NCBI GenBank assembly: GCA_039619475.1
Contig: CM077116.1
Span: 29,078,183-29,142,182 of the forward strand
Direction: 5' to 3'
Length of the DNA stretch: 64,000 bases
Source of the DNA: Icerya purchasi
Taxonomy: Eukaryota > Arthropoda > Insecta > Hemiptera > Monophlebidae
The notes under the pieces were generated by a model. It was given only the letters and a program-made list of their open reading frames with translations, was not told the DNA's origin and did no database searches. Shown here piece after piece: positions 34,960-45,981 of this stretch. The position numbers and the translations under genes are program-made. The first letter of the stretch is position 1. Each line of letters begins with the position of its first letter.

Positions 34960-35716
34960 TCACTCAACCAATTCATTAGGATCGTCTGAATAATCGATCG
35001 GTGTATCTTCATGACATACTCCGCCATCAGCACAATGCTTAGTCTTTGCTCCATCATAGTAAATTTTTACACTTGATCCATTAGACTGAAACATCGGACG
35101 TATTATTTTTCTGTATTTAGGAAATGTAGTACCCTTTAATACACCAGTAGCACGTAAATGAGCTCTAGTACACTCAAGTATTTATTTATATAGATCTAAA
35201 TCATTATTTTGTATATTTATTCTCATCTATATGCGATACCATTAGTAAATGAAAGAGTCCGGGTATGTAAGGAAATTTTATTTGCTTACTTCCTTTTCCT
35301 AAATAAATTTCACCATATTTGCAGTCCCAAGAAATCAATGTCGATCCTATCAGATACTCATCAATGTTTGTATCATAGCATATTCCATATACTTGATCAT
35401 TCGGAACAAGTTCATCAAAATCTGTATGAAATGAATCTACTTCACTTATGTTAAACGACTTAGCTTTGAGTTTGTTTTTTAATATTTTCATCTTTAATTT
35501 CAGACTCAGCGTCACTTCTCTGTTTACTATTAGACCGTTTTTGACGTTTTTACCATTGATGTATCATTTATTCCATAAGAATCCATTTTAATCTTTCAGA
35601 TTTTTGTAATGCTTCATGAATTTCCAATAATGGTTTCATAATAGGTTCCAATATGGCGGCTGAAGTACTTGTAATTGGTTTCCAGTCGGACTTCAATAGG
35701 TTATATTTTTACATTA
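34960..35716 (-). pseudogene. Maverick-type (DUF8207-like) gene, left copy, decayed and split by mariner
   Basis: On the minus strand, a frame near 35700-35580 reads LKSDWKPIT and AAILEPIMKPLLEIHEALQ, like the N-terminal part of an arthropod Maverick-associated family I remember as DUF8207. After stops and a frame change, 35204-35515 is open and holds VYGICYDTN, YLIGSTLISWD and IPGLFHLLM. Beyond a further stop, another frame gives ILECTRAHLRATG, FPKYRKIIRPMF and a tail ending near 34960. The N-terminal start continues to 37035-37155 beyond the mariner. The stops within the arm are shared by both copies, so decay preceded the arm duplication. The family's role is unknown to me. Confidence 0.6.
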
Positions 35717-37034
35717 CACCCTGTCAAGAAAGTATCGGGAATTGTCAATTTAAATCTCCCGGGTAATAGCTAGGCAGATAATTTTTTTTTTCCAGGTTGG
35801 TACAACTGTTTTGTATTATGATGCCTATTTTTAGCGCGATCTGTCAACCAGTGTGTTTACAGCAGCTGTTAAAATCAGTCGACCTTGAAGGTTTTGTCGA
35901 AGTTTTACAATGAGTGAAAATATTGAACAACGTACTTGTGTTAAATTCTGTGTTTCGAACGAAATTTCTTGTGCCGATACACTGAAAATGTTACAGAAGG
36001 CTTTTGGTGAATCTGCTTTATCAAAAACGCGGGTTTACGAGTGGTACAGAGCGTTCAAGGATGGTCGGGAGACGGTCGAAGACATGCCTCGCTCTGGACG
36101 GCCTTCAACGAGTGTGACCGATGATAACGTCGATAAAATCAAGGAAATCGTTGCTGAAAATTGTCATGTGAGCTTGAGAGAGATGGCTCATGGATTGGGC
36201 ATGTCACACGAGAGCGTACGTACGATTGTGCACGAAAAATTGGGTATGCAACGCGTTGCGGCTCGGCTTGTTCCGAAAGACCTGAATTTCTTTCAAAAAA
36301 AGTACCGAGAACAGGTAGCTGCAGACATGCTGGATCGAGCCAATTTGGATCCTACCTTCTTGGAAAAGATAATTACTGGTGACGAGACATGGGTGTACGA
36401 GTACGACACGCTTACGAACCAGCAATCGTCCGAATGGCGGCCAATTGGCGCGCCAAAGCCGAAAAAACCTCGCCAAAGCCGATCGAAAGTGAAGATCATG
36501 TTGATTGTTTTCTTCGATATTCGAGGCGTGGTACACTATGAATATGTGCCAGCCGGACAGACAGTCACCAAAGAGTTTTACTTAAGTGTTTTGAGACGTT
36601 TGAGAGAGGCTATCCGTCGTAAACGTAACGATTTGTGGGTCGACAATTCTTGGATTCTCCATCACGATAATGCGCCGTCTCACAAAGCCATAATTGTGAA
36701 TGAGTTTTTGGCCAAACACTCGGTAAATATCATCGAACAACCGCCGTATTCACCAGATTTAGCACCCTGCGACTTCTTCCTATTCTCAAAACTCAAATTT
36801 CCGCTACGGGGAATGCGCTTCGAATCGATTGATGACATCAAGACGAATGCGACGCGAGAGCTAAAGGCCATCCCGGAAACCGCCTATCAGAAGTGCTTTG
36901 CCGAGTGGAAAAAGCGTTGGCATATGTGCATCGCTTCGAATGGATGTTATTTTGAAGGTGACAAAATAAATTTGGATGAAAATTAAAAATTGTTCGTTTT
37001 ATTTAACAATTCCCGATACTTTCTTGACAGGGTG
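35717..37034 (+). mobile_element. intact mariner, 1318 bp, perfect 29-bp TIRs, TA TSD
   Basis: Terminal inverted repeats 35717-35745 and 37006-37034 are identical over 29 bases (CACCCTGTCAAGAAAG...). TA flanks both ends (35715-35716, 37035-37036). It lies off-centre in the non-palindromic middle and has no mirror partner, so it inserted after the palindrome formed or the middle was never duplicated. Confidence 0.95.
35910..36986 (+). CDS. mariner transposase, intact, 358 aa
   Basis: Cut-and-paste transposase that binds the 29-bp repeats and inserts at TA. The N-terminal half (1-115) has two helix-turn-helix domains (YEWYRAFKDGRE, the linker SGRPST at 62-67, VSLREMAHGLGMSHESV). The LVPKDL stretch (about 120-125) stands where WVPHEL is usual. 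The catalytic triad is D158 (ITGDETW), D253 (HHDNAPSH) and D288 (SPDLAPCDFF), with 34 residues between the last two (DD34D). The length is slightly above the usual 345 or so. No stop or frameshift; together with perfect ends this is a candidate active copy. It is clearly a different lineage from the 24.3-kb pseudogene. The start is the first ATG after the left repeat and its 165-bp leader. Confidence 0.95.
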   Translation: MSENIEQRTCVKFCVSNEISCADTLKMLQKAFGESALSKTRVYEWYRAFKDGRETVEDMPRSGRPSTSVTDDNVDKIKEIVAENCHVSLREMAHGLGMSHESVRTIVHEKLGMQRVAARLVPKDLNFFQKKYREQVAADMLDRANLDPTFLEKIITGDETWVYEYDTLTNQQSSEWRPIGAPKPKKPRQSRSKVKIMLIVFFDIRGVVHYEYVPAGQTVTKEFYLSVLRRLREAIRRKRNDLWVDNSWILHHDNAPSHKAIIVNEFLAKHSVNIIEQPPYSPDLAPCDFFLFSKLKFPLRGMRFESIDDIKTNATRELKAIPETAYQKCFAEWKKRWHMCIASNGCYFEGDKINLDEN

Positions 37035-37155
37035 TATATCGCTACATATCCTGTCTAGTTCATTTTTTCAGTCTTGCTTCCTTATTCATTTCATTATTGT
37101 TGTTATCAGTATTAACAAATGATTTACTCTTTGATAACAACATTTTAAATAACTA
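37035..37155 (-). pseudogene. N-terminal remnant of the DUF8207-like gene, beyond the mariner
   Basis: On the minus strand this short stretch starts with an ATG-led, Ser/Lys/Asn-rich frame (about 37134 downwards) that runs to a stop before the mariner. It is the upstream end of the gene at 34960-35716 and is not duplicated in the right arm. Confidence is limited because the sequence is low-complexity. Confidence 0.4.
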
Positions 37156-37363
37156 GAATTTCATCAAAACTTGTGAGTAAATCTTCCTTTATACATACAT
37201 TTCACCATATATATCAATCACTGTGAATTTCATATTATTTTAAATACTTAAAATATACTTCATGTTATATATAAGTTATTAAAATTCAATATAAATAGAT
37301 AGAGCAGATTTTCTCTAAACGTAACATTGGCCTGACAAATTTCTGGACTGAAAGTAAATCTAA
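37156..37363. promoter_or_regulatory. divergent intergenic region, unique middle
   Basis: About 210 bp between the start of the DUF8207-like gene (leftwards) and the polymerase fragment (rightwards). It holds ACGTAACATT at 37319-37328, the same 10-mer as in the block before the 339-codon gene (28944-28953); GATGCAACATT stands in the block before the 276-codon gene. It may be a common element promoter box; inference only. Confidence 0.35.
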
Positions 37364-37519
37364 CCCAATACTCCTGCTACAGTTGTTATGCCAACAAAGG
37401 AGAATAAAATATCGAGATTTCAACAACATAAACAGCAAGAATTTGTACCATTTGTTATATTTGATTATTTCGAGTGTATCCTACAGCCTCTAAATAATGA
37501 ATCACTATCGCATGATTGT
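37364..37519 (+). pseudogene. Polinton-type DNA polymerase B, exonuclease I fragment
   Basis: The frame gives an Ala-Thr-Val-Val-Met-Pro lead-in, then EFVPFVIFDYFECILQP. In protein-primed family B polymerases of Polintons this region is the start of the 3'-5' exonuclease, with a consensus close to PFVIYADFE. Here the motif reads IFDYFE, so the first catalytic Asp of the D-x-E pair is replaced or shifted. Only about 50 codons remain. The sequence then jumps, at the GTCTAATAGTAAACAG block, into the DUF8207-like gene of the right arm. The rest of the polymerase is absent from the window. Confidence 0.65.
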
Positions 37520-37849
37520 CTAATAGTAAACAGGGAAGTGACGTTGAGTCTGAAATTAAAGATGAAAATATTAAAAAACAAACTCAAAGCTGAGTCGTTT
37601 AACATAAGTGAAGTAGATTCATTTCATACAGATTTTGATGAACTTGTTCCGAATGATCAAGTATATGGAATATGCTATGATACAAACATTGATGAGTATC
37701 TGATAGGATCGACATTGATTTCTTGGGACTGCAAATATGGTGAAATTTATTTAGGAAAAGGAAGTAAGCAAATAAAATTTCCTTACATACCCGGACTCTT
37801 TCATTTACTAATGGTATCGCATATAGATGAGAATAAATATACAAAATAA
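37388..37849 (+). pseudogene. chimeric ORF across the palindrome junction (153 codons)
   Basis: An accidental fusion. Codons 1-44 or so come from the polymerase B fragment, the rest from the right-arm DUF8207-like gene (VYGICYDTN, YLIGSTLISWD, IPGLFHLLM). It overlaps both neighbouring entries and is listed because it marks the rearrangement. Whether it is expressed is unknown. Confidence 0.6.
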
Positions 37850-38093
37850 TGATTTAGATCTATATAAATAAATACTTGAGTGTACTAGAGCTCATTTACG
37901 TGCTACTGGTGTATTAAAGGGTACTACATTTCCTAAATACAGAAAAATAATACGTCCGATGTTTCAGTCTAATGGATCAAGTGTAAAAATTTACTATGAT
38001 GGAGCAAAGACTAAGCATTGTGCTGATGGCGGAGTATGTCATGAAGATACACCGATCGATTATTCAGACGATCCTAATGAATTGGTTGAGTGA
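37520..38093 (+). pseudogene. Maverick-type (DUF8207-like) gene, right copy, lacking its N-terminus
   Basis: Same sequence as the left copy from the inner arm end outward, with one visible residue difference (Glu for Lys in the LKAESFN stretch). It has the same stop near 37849 and the same frame change before ILECTRAHLR. The N-terminal KPIT part is replaced by the polymerase fragment. It ends near 38093. Confidence 0.6.
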
Positions 38094-38473
38094 TTATTGT
38101 TATCGCATACATCTAAAAAAGTGTGAAATGTTGGTGTAGATGATGAAATTCGAATGATTGAGGAAAAGTTGGTTGAAGAAGGATATATTCAGTTAAGTTA
38201 GTAGTTTTTTATGTTATCTTATTAGTGATGGAAGACGATATATTAAAATTTAAAAATGAATTAATGTTCTCGTTTACCATCGATAATGATTATATTAAAG
38301 TCTATCCCTGCATGTACATAGCTGCACGTTAAGATCGTCTGATACAGCTGTTAAAACCGGATCTTGACCCTTACTTATACGTAAGATCTCATGTGTACAT
38401 GCATACACTACCACAAACAAAATGTATATGTATGTACAAGTTCTTAACAACTTCATTCATCAATGTATGCAAT

Positions 38474-38592
38474 CAACTTTCTCCGTTTGAAGGGCATTTT
38501 TCTGATGCAACATTTCATCGAATGCATCTAATTCAAAGGTAGACATTATGTCAACTCTCTGAATAACTGTATTCGCTCGCTTGTTATTAGTT
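38474..38592 (+). promoter_or_regulatory. upstream block, copy 2, right arm
   Basis: Starts about 210 bp before the 276-codon gene; see the block at 28914-29032 for the shared order of motifs. Confidence 0.5.
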
Positions 38593-38682
38593 TCACGAAT
38601 TAGTGTTCTTCACACGTTTAAATTTTAGTTACTATTAAAAGTTTTAGTTTTTTTTCTTTTCTCTTTAATAACAACTGTAACA

Positions 38683-39513
38683 ATGATAGTAGCACGTGAG
38701 GTAATTATCGATATTCAATGTTTTAAATATGATAATGATACATACATCATTAAGGAACTTTCAATAATAAGTATCGATGGTGAAATTCAATTTCATAGAA
38801 TTTACAAGCCTCCATTCGAATGGGATGTATTATCCAATAATAAAAAACAAGAAAACATGAGGATAATTCAAAACTGTCATTCAATTCCGTGGAATGCAGG
38901 AGATTACAATTACGAATCTATTGCTGGTGATATAGAAAATGTGTTGGAAGATTTGGAACCATTGAATATTTACGTTAAAGGAAATGAAAAAATTACCACT
39001 ATATGGATAAAACTATTTGAAACATCACTTTCAAGTTTCAAGATTATTAATTTAGAAAAAGAATTCGGTATACCCAATTTAAGGAAATTAAATAATATGT
39101 ATAAAGGAATATCAAGAGTTGTAAAATGTGATGCACACACTGATAAAAACATACATAGGTGTTCATTGCAGAATGTATATGTGATGATGAAATGGTACGA
39201 TGTAAATGTTAGACCTATATTATCATTAGTAAAATATTCTACGTGCGACTTGATGCAAAATGTTACTGCAGAGATATTAATTAATGTATGCCCTCAAAAA
39301 ATTTGCGATTTTTACAATAAATTACCTGTAGCACTGAAGAATGATCGACGTATCAAACGCTTCTTACCATGTTTTAAACATCATAGCTATGATATTCCAG
39401 ATTCTTTTCCACTCAGTGCAGTACATCCCACCTTAATCAAAGATTGTCCGCAATGCAACCATGCAAGTTTGTTCGAATACCAACATAACCCGATCAAAGG
39501 AGCCAATTTGTGA
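38683..39513 (+). CDS. exonuclease-like protein, 276 aa, right-arm copy
   Basis: Predicted protein identical to that at 33540-34370, all 276 residues, in mirror position. Two identical expressed copies would double the dose if both promoters work; the upstream block is also identical. Confidence 0.65.
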   Translation: MIVAREVIIDIQCFKYDNDTYIIKELSIISIDGEIQFHRIYKPPFEWDVLSNNKKQENMRIIQNCHSIPWNAGDYNYESIAGDIENVLEDLEPLNIYVKGNEKITTIWIKLFETSLSSFKIINLEKEFGIPNLRKLNNMYKGISRVVKCDAHTDKNIHRCSLQNVYVMMKWYDVNVRPILSLVKYSTCDLMQNVTAEILINVCPQKICDFYNKLPVALKNDRRIKRFLPCFKHHSYDIPDSFPLSAVHPTLIKDCPQCNHASLFEYQHNPIKGANL

Positions 39514-39788
39514 GCATTGTACGAATCATAATCTTGTAATTTTTCCATCTTTAAATTTTTTGTGATATTTATTTATTTTTTAAATTAATTTTCTTTTATT
39601 CTTGTTAATCGTTTGTAAATATATTACATGAATTATATATATATTTTACATTTCATAATTTTTTTCGCGTGCGAATGGAATAATAAAAATAACTTTTTCT
39701 TTTTCCTTTAAATGTAAATATTATCTATATTCAACTTCAATAATGAGTATAAACACTTTTTTTATTGTAAAATCATATGGGTTCTAAT

Positions 39789-40230
39789 TAGTGATGGGCA
39801 ACTTCGAAATGATTCATTCGAATTATTTGATCGTTCGATGACTTTGAATGCATTCGATTGTTCCGTGGTTGCATTCGAAATGTTATTTCATTCGAATAAT
39901 TCATTCGTATTCACAACAATCATTCGAAATGCTATTTCTCTCGGAAGAATCTAGTCAATGTTTAACGAATACTTCATTCGTTTGTGTTCGGATAGTTTCG
40001 GTTTTTATTCGAATAATTCATTCCTATTTGCAACAATCATTCGAAATGTTATTTCTCTCGAAAGAATCTAGGCGATGTTTAACGAATACTTCATTCGTTT
40101 GTGTTCGGATGGTTCCGATTTTTATTCGAATAATTCATTCGTATTCACAAAAATCATTCAATTGTTTTTTTTTTTTTGACGATTATCAGTTGTTTCGATT
40201 GTAAAAACATTTCGAAATCTCACATCACTA
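39789..40230. mobile_element. hAT-like MITE, mirror of 32823-33264
   Basis: Identical by reflection, including the 7-of-8 flanking duplication. It was carried along when the arm was copied. Confidence 0.75.
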
Positions 40231-42802
40231 ATTCTAATACATATACATAAGAAAATAATAAAAAAACGAGTAACAAATAAAAAAATAATAAACAGAGTGA
40301 TAGCAATATGGTGTATTTAGAATTTGCATCATCTAATACCTCAAGCATTGTATGTAGAATATAAAAATGAGTAAAAATAGCTATAATTAGAGAGAGTATG
40401 AATAAATTTTTAAAAAATATCAAAAAAAAAAAACCCATGTTATTTTCCGGCGGTGTTTGAAATGAAAATTTCTACATGTATTTAATGTGATAGTTGACGC
40501 AGGTGCGAAAATATGTTTAATTTTTTCAAAATTTAATTCTAAAAACATTCGTGGAAAAGTAAATAAATTAAGTAAACATAGAAATTAGTAGGCATCATAT
40601 AAAAAATTAAAACTTATGATGGAACTTAGAATATAGATGAATGAAAAAAAAGTTGTAATTGAATAGATTAATGAAAAAAACATAATAGTCTTTGTGTTTA
40701 CGTTTCTTCTGTTTTGTTTTTTTTTTTCGTTATGTTTAATGCATCATATTGCTTTTTATGTATAGCCTCTTCACTCTCTTGTTTTCAAAAGTATACTCTT
40801 CTGTCAATTACTTCTTTAAAAAAACTTTCCGAATTTTAGCATTTATCATATTATATGACATGTACAATAAATTAACAGATTCCATATTGGAGTGTAAAGA
40901 AAACTATTTTAAAAAATCTCTGAAATAAAAAATAATATAAAGAAAAAGAAGATTGTGAAGTAAAGAAAAAAAACAAAAAACAGTGATTCTTCATGATATT
41001 TTTACTCCCCACCCTGGGGACATTTATTTTTGTAGAATTTAAATATTGTTGTAAAAGCAAGTATGATGTTATTTTGTATATCACAGGGTGAAAAAAAAAT
41101 AATAATAATACGTTAATCATTGATTTAAAAATTATATTATCATACATTTCCAGCATCCGATGTTTGCATGTGCTTGTATAGAAAGCGTGTATACACATAT
41201 ACACGAATAAAATATAATACATCCAAGGTAACTTGCATATTTCTGCTGTTGTCTAAAACCGTTAGAATATTAGGTAAAAGATTGAGTAAGATAAATACGA
41301 TCGTAACACATTGTTTAATGAAACAAAAATAAAAAATAAAATAACATGATCGATTTAATTTGAATTTAGCAATATTTTTAGAACTAACATGAATTTTTTG
41401 TAAAACGCGAAAGAAAAAAAAAAGGAAAGAAAACAACGGTAAAATTTGTTAGTTTTACGGATAAATCAGTATAGTTGTATTTAACAATGCCTATGCAGTT
41501 AATAATCTTTTGTCATTCATTTAACCGTGCGCTCACACACATGCCCACATACATGTATACCGTTCTTAATGGTATGTTTATTATCAACTATCTCATTTAT
41601 CCAGTTTTAAAGCTAATTTTCGGCCTTTTTTATAAAACTGCCTCGAAAAGGACGCTAACGGATATTTCATGTCTGCCACTGCAGTGCAGTTCTGCAATAA
41701 TAAAGGTACATAATTTATCTCACTCTCACTCTCTTATTCTATAAGCGGATCTCTACCTGTCGTTGCGATTCAACGGTTGTTTCTTATTAGCCATTTCGCA
41801 CATTTCAAGCATACATACACACACATGTTCACACATATTTACTCATCCTTACGCGCATGCAGTGTCGATACATGATCTGCAGGTGCTTCTATAATGACGA
41901 AGACTATTCGTAGACGTTCCTGTAGATTTTGAAATATTTTCGTATTGAAAAATTTTAAATGTAAAAAATGAAAAATCTTAGAACGAAACATTGAATAAAA
42001 ATTTCCTTCATAATCTGTATTCCAAATAATAAGACTCGTACGTTTTCATCAGCTCCCTCCCTCACGTGTAAAAATTTAGCTTTTTATTTTCTCTCTCTGT
42101 CGTATCAGTCTATTTAAATGATATGAATAATAATAATGAAAAAAAATTTTTTTAAAGATAATAAGTGTAAATTGAACGTTTTACAGAAATTTCCATCAAA
42201 GTTTGAAATCTATGTATTAGGTTTTGACCGTTTTTCAAATAAAGTCGTAGATTTACCATTCATATCGAGGAAAAAATAAAAAAATAATTTTTTTCATACT
42301 TGTATATGTAAGCATATACACGCATGCATATGCTGAGAGATAAAAAAAAAAAAAAAAAGAAAAAGGAAAAGATTATTTAAATTTAAATAAACAGTTACAT
42401 AAATTGATTCGATTTCATCCATACAACATATTAATTGAAATAGAATGAAATAATAAATGATGTGTTCGGTACTATAATATCTGCGGTGTATCTAAATAAT
42501 TTTAAAGTAATTATATGTCCATGAAATAAAATAAAATGTAGGAAATGTATATTATTACATATTAAAATTCCATACATATATACATACATACATTATAATT
42601 TATGTGAAACAATGTAAAAGATTTTGAAATGATAAAAATAAAAATGCGAGTAAAAGAAAAAAATATGGTTTTATTTCACATATTATACATACTACGCGAC
42701 AATTGACTTTGGTACATTGAAAGGTAATTGTTATGTTCATATTCAACTTTCGTAGGATCTAGACAACTCCAGCTTTCAAATTCCACGTCTTTTATTGAAT
42801 TT

Positions 42803-43822
42803 TTAATCCGTATGAATTGAATGTTGACAGTCGTCGCAATCTTTTACTTTGACACAATTTCGAGTACTCCTGTGTAATGTATCACCGTCGATATAATATT
42901 CTTTATCATGTTCGTGATCGTAGCATGGTAGAAATGATTTTATCGTATCATCCTGTTTTAATCTGTCCGGTAAAAATATATAAATGTCCCCGATGCAACT
43001 TGGAAATAATGTAATTATCATTTCTTTGGTGGCTGTAATGAATAACTGGCTTAAATCATTTATATTGAGATTGTTCATAAGCTTCAGCGGACGGATAACG
43101 TGATCGTGCCATGTCCTCATCACCATAACATTTTTCATCGCACAATGAAAAATATCATTCTCATAATGGTGCTTACAAGTTACCAGATTGCTTATACCAG
43201 AGTATTCTTGATATAAATCATCAATACTAGGTACTCGAAAGACTTTCTCCATATTAACGAGTTCGTAGTCCAAGTCACGCAACAATTCAGACTTTTCGTT
43301 AAGTTCCCATAATATAAGTTTTGCATAAGTGGTTAAAATATATACGCGAACCTTCGGTTTTTCAGACAGTATTGTGAATACATCACGTGCCATGAATATT
43401 TCTTCCCGACAGGGAAATAATGAGGGGGTTTTCAAGTAATGACTCACGGAAGAGCATTGTAAATGAGGCATTTTTGATGCAGACCATGCTCTGCTTGGCT
43501 TGTATAGCGTATGTAAACACCTCCCGCCAGACATATCAATCATCGCTAGTTCGGTTACTAGAAAACCATAATCAGAATCCTTATGGAAGCTGAAATCTAC
43601 AAAATATTCCGCTATATCCATCTGATCTGACAATAATACTGGACCAACGATTTTATGTGTAGAAGATGTTGATTCTGTTGAAGAATAACCACCATCTGAT
43701 TGCGGTAATTGAAGTGACGAAGACGTATGCGAGTCGCTATCACTCGCAAATAAATTCTGAATAAATTCGGCGTCTTTAATTGATTTTGAGTTGCTGCTTA
43801 TGTTAACTATATTAGCGTTCAT
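42803..43822 (-). CDS. exonuclease-like protein, 339 aa, right-arm copy
   Basis: Predicted protein identical to that at 29231-30250, all 339 residues, in mirror position, with the same AATAAA signal beyond the stop (42791-42796). Confidence 0.6.
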   Translation of the reverse strand: MNANIVNISSNSKSIKDAEFIQNLFASDSDSHTSSSLQLPQSDGGYSSTESTSSTHKIVGPVLLSDQMDIAEYFVDFSFHKDSDYGFLVTELAMIDMSGGRCLHTLYKPSRAWSASKMPHLQCSSVSHYLKTPSLFPCREEIFMARDVFTILSEKPKVRVYILTTYAKLILWELNEKSELLRDLDYELVNMEKVFRVPSIDDLYQEYSGISNLVTCKHHYENDIFHCAMKNVMVMRTWHDHVIRPLKLMNNLNINDLSQLFITATKEMIITLFPSCIGDIYIFLPDRLKQDDTIKSFLPCYDHEHDKEYYIDGDTLHRSTRNCVKVKDCDDCQHSIHTD

Positions 43823-44020
43823 GATTGAATAATATGTATTTCAAACTTTTCACTAAAAAAAATACAGAGAAAAAGAAAGAGAAAAAGGAAAGATAAAAGA
43901 CAAAAATAAATGATAGAGAAAAAAAGAGAAAAAACATAGGAAATTATTTTCTTTAACGTTGACGTAAATTTTTTAATAATGCGTGAACACAGATTCGACA
44001 AAATATACATGTTTATCATA

Positions 44021-44139
44021 AAACTAATACTGACCGCTTGAATGATTCCGTTCGATAGTCTATCTCATTAGCTACCTTTGAATCGGTTGTGGCAGTGGAA
44101 ATGTTACGTCAGAAAAATGTTGTTCCGTCGGAGAAAGCT
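44021..44139 (-). promoter_or_regulatory. upstream block, copy 1, right arm
   Basis: Mirror of 28914-29032. Confidence 0.5.
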
Positions 44140-45390
44140 GAATATATTTGTATACAAACAAAGTAATCGAGGACTTTGAGTGTATACGCATATGTGAGGG
44201 AGTGTGAAAAATATTCTTGTACCGAATAATGGGAAATAGCGTGCGAGCAATGTACAAGTGGTCTTGAAGGTATGCGAGTCATGCAGGTAAAGGTTGTTGC
44301 GATGACGAGATATATACCTGCAGAGGTTATCGATTCTTGGAAAACAGGTATTGACGTTCGAAACAATAATGTCTTGAAACGATTGATGATGCGGATGAGT
44401 TTATTAAATAAAAAAATTATGTTTATAGCGAAGCGAATAATATTAAAAATAATTGTGATGTTAATAAATATTTTTTATTGATCGGAGATTTTTCTTTCTC
44501 GAAAGGTTAAAATTATTTTTGACAATGTTAAGTGTATATGATGACATGACTGTGTAGGAAAAAGTAATACCAGTACAAAAAAAAATAAAGATCGTTAATA
44601 AAAATTAGACATATAGAACTGCATGTGGTGTGTATGCGAGACCAATGTGATATGCTATTGTGTCTAACGTTGAAAAAATGTTCATGATCAATAGGGAAAT
44701 TCGTGATAGAAGATAAGTGTGTGGGAATGTGCGGTACGCTTTCGAGTGAACCATTGATTAATTTTTAGAATCGATAAAATAAATAAAGATTACGAAAGAT
44801 AAGCAATTTTAGATGTGAGGGGGCGGGGGTAGAAAGAATGAATTTTTAGGATTGAAAAAAAAAAAAAATGAAAAACACATTCGAATCAATTTTTTGAAGA
44901 ACTCGTAATAGAGTAACGTATAATGTAGAATCTGTGCGGTTGATAGATAGTATGCTTTCACAACAGTCTGAATGTCTGTTCGGATTAATTTTTAAAACCT
45001 CGGAAAACATACAGAAATACTTACGGACTGAAAATAATCGTAATGAGAAAAATAATAAAATATACTTGGACTAATTTTGAAAAAAAAGTGGTAACACTAA
45101 TGAATGACACATGCGCGAGAATGATGCGTGGGCATTCATTGAGGGGCGAGAAATCGATAGATTTATTTTTTAGAACCGGGGAAAACATACATAAATACTT
45201 ACGAATGGAAAAGTAATCGTAAGTGAGAAAAAATAATAAATATACTTAGACTAATTCTATAATACTTGGCTTGGAAAAATTATTATGAACGATAGGGAAA
45301 CTATTGAGAGTAGAGTGTGCACGGGATCGAATGGTTCGCTTTCGCGGTGGCTAACGCTATGGTGGATATAAGCATGTGATCTGCCAGTGC

Positions 45391-45698
45391 TAGTGATGTG
45401 CGTCGAAATGTTTTTACAATCGAAATAATCAACAATCGTCAAAAAAAAAAAACAATCAAATGATTTTCATTCGAATGATTTGATTCGAATGATTTTAATT
45501 TGAATGATTTTAATTCAAATGATTTTGATTCGAATGATTTTGATTCGAATGATTTTAATTCGAATGATTGTTGTGAATACAAATGAATTATTCGAATGAA
45601 ATAACATTTCGAATGTAACTGTGGAACAATCGAATGTATTCGAAGTTATCGAACAATCGAATAATTCGAATGAATCATTTCGAAGTTGCCCATCACTA
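45391..45698. mobile_element. hAT-like MITE, mirror of 27355-27662
   Basis: Identical by reflection. Confidence 0.7.
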
Positions 45699-45981
45699 GT
45701 CAGTGCGCTTTTGTAACGATCGGAGAATAAGGAAAAATTTTTGGAACCGTAGAAAATGAGAAATATACTTAGACTAATTTTATAATACTTACGGACGGAA
45801 AAATAATCGTAAGTGAGAAAAAATAATAAATATACTTGCACTAATTCTATGATACTTAGGCTTTGAAAAATTATTATGAATGATAGGGAAACTATCGAGA
45901 GCAGAGTGTGCACGGGATCTAATGGTTCGCTTTCGTGGTGGCTAACACTATGGTAGATATAAGCGTGTGATCTGTCAGTGC

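Larger units (their letters stand above)
25382..35535 (+). repeat. left arm of the giant inverted repeat (10,154 bp)
   Basis: Each base x pairs with base 73053-x in the right arm. Every ORF pair in the two arms keeps this sum, so there is no indel. I spot-compared several stretches and found identity except at 35461, 35509 and 35519. The arm ends at 35535, where a shared GTCTAATAGTAAACAG block gives way to unrelated sequence. Confidence 0.9.

Noticed and set aside
36204..36536. Antisense ORFs within the mariner transposase.
   Set aside because: Shadows of an intact gene on the plus strand.
35717..37034. The mariner as cause of the palindrome (centre of symmetry).
   Set aside because: The symmetry axis is at 36526.5, while the mariner centre is at about 36375.5. 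It lies within the unpaired middle, with Polinton-derived sequence on both sides and its own TA duplication.
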